A stretch of DNA of 9,205 nt, from positions 1-9,205 of the forward strand of contig JAAVBR010000061.1 in NCBI GenBank assembly GCA_014802705.1, in the 5' to 3' direction. The stretch is from a bacterium (lineage in GTDB: Bacteria; Pseudomonadota; Alphaproteobacteria; Rs-D84). Within the stretch, counting starts at the first letter, position 1. Every line of letters begins with the position of its first letter. Below the pieces are notes generated by a model. That model saw only the letters and a list, made by a program, of their open reading frames with translations. It was not told the DNA's origin and searched no databases. Positions 1 to 5,515 of the stretch are shown here, one piece after another. A program made the position numbers and the translations under genes.

Positions 1-20
1 ATATCATTATTATTGACTGG

Positions 21-74
21 ATTGCCACGCGGCGTTCGCCATCACGCATGTGATGGGCTCGCGCCGCTCGCAAT
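21..74. repeat. Imperfect palindromic intergenic repeat (ATTGC...GCAAT)
   Basis: The ends ATTGC (21-25) and GCAAT (70-74) are complementary, as are CCATCAC and GTGATGG around the central GCAT loop; the arms between are GC-rich and only partly paired. Read on the minus strand the flanks are TCATTGCGAG and GGCAATCCAGT, resembling short palindromic repeats dispersed between genes in many alphaproteobacterial genomes (established in general; membership of this copy is inference). It lies upstream of the promoter of the first gene. It may be a non-autonomous repeat or a transcript-end hairpin for a gene outside the window; it lacks a clean T-tract. Confidence 0.6.
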
Positions 75-93
75 GACAAAGGTGCTTTAGGTT

Positions 94-113
94 CCCCTTA
101 TGTACAAGAGGGG
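94..113. repeat. Small palindrome centred on GTAC
   Basis: CCCCT (94-98) and AGGGG (109-113) pair, with a further paired core around GTAC, giving a 20-base near-perfect palindrome. It is followed by a G-rich stretch. No function can be assigned; it may be part of the same degenerate intergenic repeat material as 21-74. Confidence 0.4.
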
Positions 114-138
114 GTCGGATAGGGGGGGATAAAAACAC

Positions 139-166
139 TTGCAAAACGCCCGGGGCGCTTTATAAT
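139..166 (+). promoter_or_regulatory. Putative sigma70-type promoter for the Cys-rich protein gene
   Basis: TTGCAA (139-144), a 16-base spacer and a perfect TATAAT (161-166) give a plausible housekeeping promoter. Transcription would begin near 173, leaving a leader of about 19 bases before the ATG at 192. The spacer holds a short perfect inverted repeat, CGCCC-G-GGGCG (147-157), which could be an operator or chance. No Shine-Dalgarno sequence is evident between this promoter and the ATG. Confidence 0.5.
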
Positions 167-191
167 CCGTGGGGTACAGCATAATTTAACT

Positions 192-310
192 ATGCCTAAT
201 CCAAACCACCGTTTGAATTCGGCAGAAATTCCCACCAAAAAATCCCAGGTTTTCAACATTTTTAATCCCTCTGCGCCTGCCGAATTCAAACGGTGGTTTG
301 TCTGTGGCAT
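192..310. repeat. Palindromic element inside the 5' end of a coding sequence
   Basis: A perfect 24-base inverted repeat (202-225 against 277-300) flanks a 51-base centre. On the same axis of symmetry (position 251), after five mismatched bases on each side, ATGCC (192-196) is again mirrored by GGCAT (306-310), so the palindrome probably spans 119 bases. Both strands read an open frame through it: MPxxNHRLNSA appears from either end and AEFKRWF on leaving. It supplies the start codon and the positively charged n-region (FKRW) of the downstream signal peptide. The in-frame, palindromic, roughly 100-base nature recalls Rickettsia palindromic elements, which insert within ORFs; whether this is such an element, an invertible switch or a MITE is inference. 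No convincing target duplication is visible (only TC on each side of 202-300). Confidence 0.8.
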
Positions 311-1448
311 TTTCGCCCTGTGCGTCGCCCCCGCCTGGGGCGTTGCCTGCACAGACGCTTCTCTAAGTACTCAGACCACTTGCGAAAAAAACAATGGTGG
401 CGGCTGTTATTGGGACGGTTCGTCGTGCAATACCTGCACCGGCGGCTACACCCTCTCTGACCCCAACGATGGCCGCAGCGGGATCGGATCCTGTTATAAA
501 AAAGAAAGCGCAGGCGTCGGCGAAAAAAGAACATATAATACAAACGATGCGAATCGCATCGACATCAAATGTTATTCCGGGGCCGAAAACAAGGGCTCTG
601 GCACATGTGTCTGCCTGGCATACTATGAAAAAAATGACGCTTCTACGGCCTGTACCCCCGAAATAAAATCCATAACTCTCTATGCCAACGGGGGCGGCAC
701 AACCTTTTACGTCTGGGCCAAATACGGCGTGGGATTTTTCGCAAGTGAAGATAATGCCAAAAATAACACCAGCGTCAGCGCAAGCAGTTTGCCCACCAAC
801 CTGTCCGCCAAGACCGACGGCAAAGACGCCAAAGCCTGGAAATCAAATTTTACCGTGGTCGAAAATAAATCATTCGAAGGATTTTTTACCGCCTACTCTG
901 GCGGCACCAAGGTGTTTGATGAAAACGGCAACTTTGTTGTGAGTGAGCAAACCGCCAATAAATATCTCTTTGAAACCAACAGAACTTATCTGTACCAGCA
1001 ATACACAACAAATTACAAGGTCAAATACGAATACGGCAATCAATCGTCCACCAAAGACTGCAAAAAGGGCAGTGTCCACAACACACCGACCTATGCCAGT
1101 ATTAAAACATATCTCACCATGGACGGCCTGTTGTTCCGGGGATGGGTATGCGGTACCAATGGCACAGCGGTCATCGACCCGGACACGACATGTAATGATG
1201 TTATCCAGAACTATGCCAATACGGCATCCACAGATCTGGTGATCACATGCAAACCCAAGACCGAGGACTGTGACGCGGGATATTATTGCAAAGACAATAC
1301 GGCTAACAAATGCCCGGGCGGCACCACATCCGCCACAAAATCATCCCTGCAAAGCCAGTGTTACATCAGCAATCAAACCCGATTCTGCGATGCAGTGGGG
1401 TGCTTTTCACTTGACGACATCAAAGATGGCACCGTATATTACAAATGA
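192..1448 (+). CDS. Secreted cysteine-rich protein with InlB-like repeat segment
   Basis: The 418-residue product is exported: FKRW followed by a hydrophobic run and AWGVA (about residues 32-52) forms a signal peptide with likely cleavage before C53. The mature part has a Cys-rich N-terminal module (C53 to about C154, with CEKN..GGGCYW, CNTC and CVC clusters). A middle region (about 160-270) containing FEGFFTAYSGGTKVFDENG resembles Listeria-Bacteroides/InlB B-type repeats, and a second such stretch has LLFRGWVCG. The C-terminal Cys-rich end has CDAGYYC, CPGGTTSA and FCDAVGCF. Disulphide-stabilised adhesin or surface protein is the likely class; no enzyme motif or membrane anchor is visible. 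The ATG at 192 is the only good in-frame start but lacks a Shine-Dalgarno, and residues 1-39 lie in the palindrome at 192-310, so the start is uncertain. The lipoprotein gene follows after 54 bases with no terminator between, so co-transcription is likely. Confidence 0.75.
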   Translation: MPNPNHRLNSAEIPTKKSQVFNIFNPSAPAEFKRWFVCGIFALCVAPAWGVACTDASLSTQTTCEKNNGGGCYWDGSSCNTCTGGYTLSDPNDGRSGIGSCYKKESAGVGEKRTYNTNDANRIDIKCYSGAENKGSGTCVCLAYYEKNDASTACTPEIKSITLYANGGGTTFYVWAKYGVGFFASEDNAKNNTSVSASSLPTNLSAKTDGKDAKAWKSNFTVVENKSFEGFFTAYSGGTKVFDENGNFVVSEQTANKYLFETNRTYLYQQYTTNYKVKYEYGNQSSTKDCKKGSVHNTPTYASIKTYLTMDGLLFRGWVCGTNGTAVIDPDTTCNDVIQNYANTASTDLVITCKPKTEDCDAGYYCKDNTANKCPGGTTSATKSSLQSQCYISNQTRFCDAVGCFSLDDIKDGTVYYK

Positions 1449-1489
1449 AATTAGAAAGCCCAAGGAAAGGCAACAACCAACAAAAAATA

Positions 1490-1495
1490 AAGGAG
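1490..1495 (+). promoter_or_regulatory. Shine-Dalgarno for the lipoprotein gene
   Basis: AAGGAG lies seven bases before the ATG at 1503 and fixes that start over the internal Met codon at 1551, which has no such site and would remove the lysine-rich n-region of the signal peptide. Confidence 0.75.
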
Positions 1496-1502
1496 CATAA
1501 CA

Positions 1503-1949
1503 ATGCGATTGGATAAAAAACTGTTAAACAACCTGTCAAAAAAATACACAATGCTGGCGTTGGCCGCGGCGTCCGTTCTGGGTGCCTGTTCCAAGGATGA
1601 TGGCCCCGCGATTGAACAGCATGACACAACCTATACCTTTGCGCCGCATGATCGCACGCAATTACAAGATTTGGCACAAATCAAACGTTCGGCGGATTCG
1701 GCCGCGGTGCGTTATATTTATTTCCGGGCCACATCGGGCAACTATGATGCTAACGCCTGGGAAGGCGTCAATCTGAACGGGTTGATCAAAACCATTGACC
1801 CGGCGTTCCAGGCCGCCAAGAAAAAGGGCCGTGCCGCGGGCACCATTGATCGTGCCTGGGATGATCCGAACATGGCGGACGCCATCCAAAAATTGCAGGA
1901 TTACGGCTACAAACTGAATTTGATTGAAGTCCCGGAATACGCCCGCTAA
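1503..1949 (+). CDS. Small hypothetical lipoprotein
   Basis: This 148-residue protein begins with a long basic n-region (KK at 5-6 and 13-14) and a hydrophobic segment ending in the lipobox VLGAC, so C29 should be the lipidated residue after signal peptidase II cleavage. Ser at +2 argues for transfer to the outer membrane under the Lol rule. The mature part is a soluble, mixed alpha/beta-looking domain with YIYFRATSGNYDANAWEG in the middle and a short C-terminal strand ending in YAR. I do not recognise the family. It probably shares a transcript with the Cys-rich protein gene upstream and ends at the bidirectional terminator two bases after its stop codon. Confidence 0.85.
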   Translation: MRLDKKLLNNLSKKYTMLALAAASVLGACSKDDGPAIEQHDTTYTFAPHDRTQLQDLAQIKRSADSAAVRYIYFRATSGNYDANAWEGVNLNGLIKTIDPAFQAAKKKGRAAGTIDRAWDDPNMADAIQKLQDYGYKLNLIEVPEYAR

Positions 1950-1950
1950 T

Positions 1951-1983
1951 AAAAAATCCCGCCATTCCGGCGGGATTTTTTTT
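1951..1983. terminator. Bidirectional intrinsic terminator
   Basis: AATCCCGCC and GGCGGGATT pair perfectly around the loop ATTCC, with an A-tract on the left and a T-tract on the right, so the hairpin carries a U-tail on either strand. It sits between two convergent genes and should end both the lipoprotein transcript and the minus-strand ftsE-plsC operon. Confidence 0.93.
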
Positions 1984-2689
1984 AGGCACTGTGGCGGTTG
2001 ATAGCCGCGCCGATTTCGTCCAGGGACGCCGTGGCCGGCAATTCAGGTTCAAAATAAACATTCGCCATGCCGGGATGCATGCGGCCGCGTTTGGGCCAAT
2101 ACAGGCCGGCGTCTGTGCCCACCGGTAAAATCGGCAACTTTAACCGATGCGCCAGGAACAGTAATCCCCGCTTTAACGGAATGGGGTGCCCCGGGCGGGT
2201 ACGGGTGCCTTCGGGGAAAATAATTAAAACCTGGCCGTCCATGATTTTTTTGGCGACGGCGTCCACCAATTTATTCATGTTGGTCGCCCCGCGTTTGCGA
2301 TTGACCGGTTGCAACCCCATGCGCCAAAAGGCCCACCCGAAAATCGGAATCCACAACAATTCACGTTTGACAATAAAGAACGAATTGGGGATATGGGTTT
2401 CCAGGATGGCCACCTCTAAGATCGACATGTGTTTGGCGGCAATAATGCTTTTGCCGTCCAGGCGGACATTTTCATTCGGTTTGGCCGGAACGCCGTCGGG
2501 ATTTGTCGCCGGCCAATGAATGGTGTATCGAATGCCGGCAAAAATCCGTGCCAAGACCAAGACCCCCGCCGCGCATTTGGTTACCAAAAACCGATTCGTT
2601 CGTTTCGTGATCAATCCCACCAGCAAAATGGGCGCCCATGCGGTAAACCACAGGCCCAGGATCAATTTAAAAAACAGGGTACGCAACAT
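1982..2689 (-). CDS. plsC: 1-acyl-sn-glycerol-3-phosphate acyltransferase
   Basis: PlsC transfers an acyl chain to the sn-2 position of lysophosphatidic acid, giving phosphatidic acid at the inner membrane. The 235-residue product matches the family's usual length. A hydrophobic N-terminus (about 5-27 and 40-52) fits membrane association. Motif I is KHMSILE (86-92): the catalytic His is H87, and the usual Asp of HX4D is E92. Motif II is represented by PIFGWAFWRMGLQPVNR (115-131), motif III by FPEGTRT (158-164, phosphate binding) and motif IV by LPILPVGT (185-192). The start is supported by AAAGGAAG seven bases upstream. It is the last gene of the ftsE-ftsX-ydcF-plsC operon, 36 bases after the ydcF-like gene, and its stop overlaps the terminator's T-tract. 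Confidence 0.93.
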   Translation of the reverse strand: MLRTLFFKLILGLWFTAWAPILLVGLITKRTNRFLVTKCAAGVLVLARIFAGIRYTIHWPATNPDGVPAKPNENVRLDGKSIIAAKHMSILEVAILETHIPNSFFIVKRELLWIPIFGWAFWRMGLQPVNRKRGATNMNKLVDAVAKKIMDGQVLIIFPEGTRTRPGHPIPLKRGLLFLAHRLKLPILPVGTDAGLYWPKRGRMHPGMANVYFEPELPATASLDEIGAAINRHSA

Positions 2690-2725
2690 GTGTTTGACTT
2701 CCTTTGGTTGGTGTTGTTTTGGATA

Positions 2726-3238
2726 TTAAATGCTTTCTTTGAACCCCAGCAACGTGCCGATGTATTTTATATATTCGGTGGTCCAGCGTTCAATTCGTTT
2801 GCCCACCGGCATCCCGTTCAGCGGCACCGGGCATGGCGTAATTTCAACGTACGGCATTTCTTGGCGGATCAGGTACTTGGCGCGGTTAAAATGATCCACC
2901 GTCGTTACCAAAACGATTCGGTCCAGACCCTGGTCATGGGCGATTTGTCGGATGGCGACGGCGTTTTGATACGTGGATTTCGAATCGGATTCAATCACGA
3001 CCTGTTGATGTGTGTGATAATTCCCTGTGCCGCCGGCCCCGATGATATACAGTTGCGCATCCGGATACCGCCGCAATTGCCGCAGGGCAAACGGAATCCG
3101 GCGTGCATCCCCGGTCAGGACAAAAATGCTGTCGTTCGAAAACAATGTGGCACAGCGTGTCGGCGCGGTCGACTTAAAAATCATGCCGCCGATGACAAAG
3201 CAACTCAATACCAACAAAGACGGATTTAATAATTTCAT
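2726..3238 (-). CDS. YdcF/SanA-like DUF218 membrane-anchored protein
   Basis: The 170-residue product has one N-terminal hydrophobic helix (about 6-23), consistent with anchoring to the inner membrane, then a DUF218 fold. Visible family motifs are FVLTGDARRI (39-48), YIIGAGG (64-70), S88-T-Y-Q-N-A with the preceding acidic residues E83/D85, and VTTVDHFNRA (111-120) with the conserved His. The DUF218 family (SanA, ElyC, YdcF) is tied to envelope integrity, but its biochemical activity is not settled. Its ATG overlaps the TGA of ftsX by four bases (3235-3238), so translation is probably coupled; no separate Shine-Dalgarno stands out. Placement between ftsX and plsC is, as I recall, common in alphaproteobacteria and supports an envelope role. 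Confidence 0.85.
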   Translation of the reverse strand: MKLLNPSLLVLSCFVIGGMIFKSTAPTRCATLFSNDSIFVLTGDARRIPFALRQLRRYPDAQLYIIGAGGTGNYHTHQQVVIESDSKSTYQNAVAIRQIAHDQGLDRIVLVTTVDHFNRAKYLIRQEMPYVEITPCPVPLNGMPVGKRIERWTTEYIKYIGTLLGFKESI

Positions 3239-4080
3239 GCGGCGTCATTTTTTAACAGGGCAAATGTTGTACGGCGTGTCGCCCAGATGGCAAAAATTAC
3301 GATCACAATCGGCATCGCCACCAAGGCCGCGCGCGCCCCGCCGCCCAGGCCCATCATGGCCATCAGCCCCACGCGCGCCCCATGCGCCGTGGCCAAAATC
3401 AAGGCCAAAATGGGCGCCGCCGCCGCCGATCCGATCAGGGCGGCCGTCAAACTGATGCGCGCCACAATCATTTGCATTTGGCGGGCGACAAAGGCATCGC
3501 GGGCGCCGATCTGGGTTAAAATTTCCAATTCACGCCGATGCAATTGCGCCGTGTTACGCGCGATATGCGTGATGCACAATCCAATCGTCCCCAGGATTAG
3601 GGCCAACATCAATCCTGAAATCCAGGCCAGGCGTGTCGCCGCCCCCATGGATGTTTTCAGGGCCGATGCATGCGTTAAAAAACGGGCGTTCTTGGAAATG
3701 TCGGCCCCGATGGATGCCATATCCGCCGGGTCGCGGAATTTTATTTCATACATTTTGGGCAAATATTTGGTCAAATCGGCGCCGCCCGACAGCCATGGTC
3801 GCAACATGTCCTGCATTTCGGGGGTGTTCAGTTCCCGAACCGATTCGAATTTATCACGATTTTGTTCAATCGTCTTGACCGCGGCCGCGGCGTTGTCGGT
3901 TGACATAATTTGAACCGTGGCAAAGCGATCCCATTGGGCCCGCCACCGCGCAATCCCCGTCCCAATCGACAGGGAAATTCCCAACGCCAACATGGCCAAG
4001 AACGTCAGCAGGGACATAATCACCGTCATGAACACGGATTGATCCCGCATCAAAGAAAAGACAATCGGTTTCTTCATCAT
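3235..4080 (-). CDS. ftsX: Cell-division ABC transporter permease FtsX
   Basis: FtsX is the membrane half of the FtsEX complex, a type VII ABC system that passes ATP-driven conformational change across the inner membrane to control septal peptidoglycan hydrolysis. The 281-residue product has the family architecture: a short cytoplasmic N-terminus, TM1 (about 18-40), an extracytoplasmic domain of about 110 residues (41-150), then TM2 (151-175), TM3 (209-231) and TM4 (247-267), with a basic C-terminal end. Between TM2 and TM3 lies RRELEILTQIGARDAFVARQ, the cytoplasmic coupling segment typical of FtsX permeases. Two Met codons are adjacent at the start; the first leaves a two-base gap after the ftsE stop. 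No strong Shine-Dalgarno is seen, so coupling to ftsE is likely. Confidence 0.93.
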   Translation of the reverse strand: MMKKPIVFSLMRDQSVFMTVIMSLLTFLAMLALGISLSIGTGIARWRAQWDRFATVQIMSTDNAAAAVKTIEQNRDKFESVRELNTPEMQDMLRPWLSGGADLTKYLPKMYEIKFRDPADMASIGADISKNARFLTHASALKTSMGAATRLAWISGLMLALILGTIGLCITHIARNTAQLHRRELEILTQIGARDAFVARQMQMIVARISLTAALIGSAAAAPILALILATAHGARVGLMAMMGLGGGARAALVAMPIVIVIFAIWATRRTTFALLKNDAA

Positions 4081-4082
4081 CG

Positions 4083-4865
4083 TTATCCGTTTTCAATTTC
4101 TTCGAACTGTTTGGACAATTCGGCAAAATAATTTTGGGGTTTTGGACCTTTCCAGATTTTTTTCGATTCGGTCATGGCGGATTTTTCGCGTCCCGAAAAC
4201 GTCACGTGATGGCCCGCCACATGAATCACCGGGAATTTATAAGTGTCCATCAATTTCTGGCTGTGCGTGGCCAAGATGATGGTGGTGCCAAATACTTTGT
4301 TCATTTGGATAAACAGTTCCATCAACCGCGATGCGTTTTCATCGTCCAGATTGCCGGTCGGTTCGTCCGCCAATAAAATCGACGGCTGAACAATAATCGC
4401 GCGGGCGACGGAAACGCGTTGCTGTTGCCCACCGGATAACGATTTCGGTGCCGCATCCGCAAAGCGGCCCAGACCCACCCAGTCCAACGTCTTGGACACC
4501 AGTTTTTTTATTTTGTCTTCGGCCACGCCGCGCACCCGCAGGGGCAGGGCGACATTATCAAACACCGTTAAATGTGACAATAATGAATATTCTTGGAACA
4601 CGATGGCCATTTTCTGGCGCAGGGCGGTAATATCATCGCGCGACAGGCCCGTTGTCGATTTACCGAACAATTTAATTTGCCCGCGCGATTGCGGATGCAA
4701 TTGATAAATCAGACGCAGCAATGTTGTCTTGCCCGCGCCCGACGCCCCCGACAGGAAATAAAACGCCCCGCGTCCAATATTAAACGACACGTCGGTCAAC
4801 ACGTCGCGCCCGTCGTCATAGCCGGCCGCCACATTTGCAAAAGAGATGGCTGTCTTGTCTTCCAT
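4083..4865 (-). CDS. ftsE: Cell-division ABC transporter ATP-binding protein FtsE
   Basis: FtsE is the cytoplasmic ATPase of FtsEX. From the chosen ATG the protein has 260 residues with a complete nucleotide-binding domain: Walker A GASGAGKTT (40-48), Q-loop Q91, signature LSGGQ (143-147), Walker B ILLADEP (163-169) with catalytic E168, D-loop NLDD and H-loop H201. E. coli FtsE is about 222 residues; here about 35 extra residues (roughly 226-260, rich in Lys/Glu and ending QFEEIENG) follow the ATPase core. An in-frame TTG at 4901 would add 12 residues, but it has no ribosome binding site and coincides with a good -35 box, so I start at 4865. The -10 box ends seven bases before that ATG, implying a leaderless or nearly leaderless message. 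It is the first gene of the operon. Confidence 0.93.
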   Translation of the reverse strand: MEDKTAISFANVAAGYDDGRDVLTDVSFNIGRGAFYFLSGASGAGKTTLLRLIYQLHPQSRGQIKLFGKSTTGLSRDDITALRQKMAIVFQEYSLLSHLTVFDNVALPLRVRGVAEDKIKKLVSKTLDWVGLGRFADAAPKSLSGGQQQRVSVARAIIVQPSILLADEPTGNLDDENASRLMELFIQMNKVFGTTIILATHSQKLMDTYKFPVIHVAGHHVTFSGREKSAMTESKKIWKGPKPQNYFAELSKQFEEIENG

Positions 4866-4872
4866 ATCAAAA

Positions 4873-4901
4873 ATAGTAAAAGAAAAATGCCCCCCGGTCA
4901 A
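4873..4901 (-). promoter_or_regulatory. Putative promoter of the ftsE operon, leaderless start
   Basis: On the minus strand TTGACC (4901-4896), exactly 17 bases, and TACTAT (4878-4873) form a good sigma70-like promoter. Only seven bases separate the -10 box from the ATG at 4865, so transcription would start at or one base before the start codon. No Shine-Dalgarno precedes either candidate start, which fits leaderless translation. Confidence 0.6.
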
Positions 4902-4930
4902 GAGAACACGCGGGGCAAATCCGAAAATAA

Positions 4931-4956
4931 AAAAACCTGTCGGATGACAGGTTTTT
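4931..4956. terminator. Intrinsic terminator after pal
   Basis: AAAAACCTGTC and GACAGGTTTTT pair perfectly over 11 bases with a GGAT loop. It lies four bases beyond the pal stop codon on the minus strand and separates pal from the ftsE operon. The A/T tracts on both sides make it usable in either direction. Confidence 0.93.
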
Positions 4957-4960
4957 ATTC

Positions 4961-5362
4961 TTATTCAACGACCGTTGTCGCATTCCGGTTCAAGGACCAG
5001 ACTTGTTCGCCGGTACCCAAGAACTGCGGCTTTTCTTTGCCATAGGAAACGGTTTTGATTCTGGTCGGTTCGATACCGTCACGGATCAAGACGTGCGCCG
5101 CGTTCCCCGCGCGCACCGCGCCCAATGCCAAGTTATAGTCGCTGGAACCACGTTCGTCACAATGGCCTTCGATGGTGACCTTGACATCCGGATTCTGTTT
5201 CAAGAACATGGATTGTTCTTTCAGATGATCAGAGGCCGCCTGGGAAATTTCGGCGGAATCAAAGGCAAAGAATACCATTTGATTATTGATTTCCGACGTG
5301 TCTGTCGTGCCACGGCATGCCGCCAACGCCAGCAGGCCCATTACCAAAAGTGTTTTTTTCAT
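4961..5362 (-). CDS. pal: Peptidoglycan-associated lipoprotein Pal (OmpA C-terminal family)
   Basis: Pal sits in the outer membrane and binds peptidoglycan; with the Tol proteins it keeps the envelope connected during division. From the ATG at 5362 the product has 133 residues. Upstream AGGAAAGGAAA is the ribosome binding site, so this start is preferred to the in-frame codon at 5410. The signal peptide ends in the lipobox LAAC, with lipidated C16. The OmpA-like domain spans about 28-133 and shows VFFAFDSAEIS, EGHCDERGSSDYNLALG (65-81) with D69 for diaminopimelate binding, R84 in place, and the terminal WSLNRNATTVV. It is shorter than the usual 150-180 residues, mainly through a short linker after C16. 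No tol genes adjoin it; it is monocistronic, with its own promoter and terminator. Another OmpA-family lipoprotein is possible, but the motifs favour Pal. Confidence 0.9.
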   Translation of the reverse strand: MKKTLLVMGLLALAACRGTTDTSEINNQMVFFAFDSAEISQAASDHLKEQSMFLKQNPDVKVTIEGHCDERGSSDYNLALGAVRAGNAAHVLIRDGIEPTRIKTVSYGKEKPQFLGTGEQVWSLNRNATTVVE

Positions 5363-5400
5363 TGTGTTTCCTTTCCTATGCAGAAAATCCCTGCGGTATA

Positions 5401-5429
5401 AAGGTATCATTTTTTAGGCCATCCGTCAA
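5401..5429 (-). promoter_or_regulatory. Putative pal promoter
   Basis: On the minus strand TTGACG (5429-5424), 17 bases and TACCTT (5406-5401), preceded by TGA as an extended -10, form a plausible promoter. Transcription would start near 5394, about 32 bases before the pal ATG. The -10 box is weak (three of six), so the call rests on spacing and the -35 box. Confidence 0.45.
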
Positions 5430-5467
5430 TATTTTTAGAAATAGTATTTTTTATTTGGGAAAAATTA

Positions 5468-5476
5468 TGATATACT
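5468..5476 (+). promoter_or_regulatory. Extended -10 promoter of the outer-membrane barrel gene
   Basis: TGATATACT is an extended -10 box (TG-n-TATACT, hexamer 5471-5476). The -35 position 17 bases upstream holds only an AT-rich TTTTTA, so this promoter depends on the extended -10. Transcription would begin near 5483, with GAGGGG (5501-5506) as ribosome binding site about nine bases before the ATG at 5516. It lies back to back with the pal promoter. Confidence 0.6.
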
Positions 5477-5515
5477 GTCCCCCAGAAACAGTTTAAGTTC
5501 GAGGGGAAAAAGATC

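Noticed and set aside
98..352. Minus-strand frame of 84 codons overlapping the 5' end of the Cys-rich gene
   Set aside because: It exists because the palindrome at 192-310 reads alike on both strands; outside the palindrome it has no recognisable protein character. The internal AGAGGG...ATG on that strand is discussed under the inversion finding.
2429..3229. Plus-strand 266-codon frame opposite plsC and the ydcF-like gene
   Set aside because: It is antisense to two recognisable coding sequences with clear family motifs; its product has no signal, domain or ribosome binding site.
3287..3913. Plus-strand 208-codon frame opposite ftsX
   Set aside because: Its Arg/Ala/Pro-rich composition comes from the antisense of Ala-rich membrane helices; FtsX is well supported on the other strand.
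4866..4901. TTG start adding 12 residues to FtsE
   Set aside because: The triplet is the first half of a -35 box with a correctly spaced -10 box, there is no ribosome binding site, and the family N-terminus fits the ATG at 4865.
4888..4917. Second hairpin (TGCCCC/GGGGCA) upstream of ftsE as another terminator
   Set aside because: Only six base pairs with an 18-base loop, and its right arm lies in the spacer of the proposed ftsE promoter; the 4931-4956 terminator already serves pal.
5363..5410. Upstream in-frame start for Pal
   Set aside because: It would place basic residues RRDFLHRK before the signal peptide, while a clear Shine-Dalgarno precedes the ATG at 5362.
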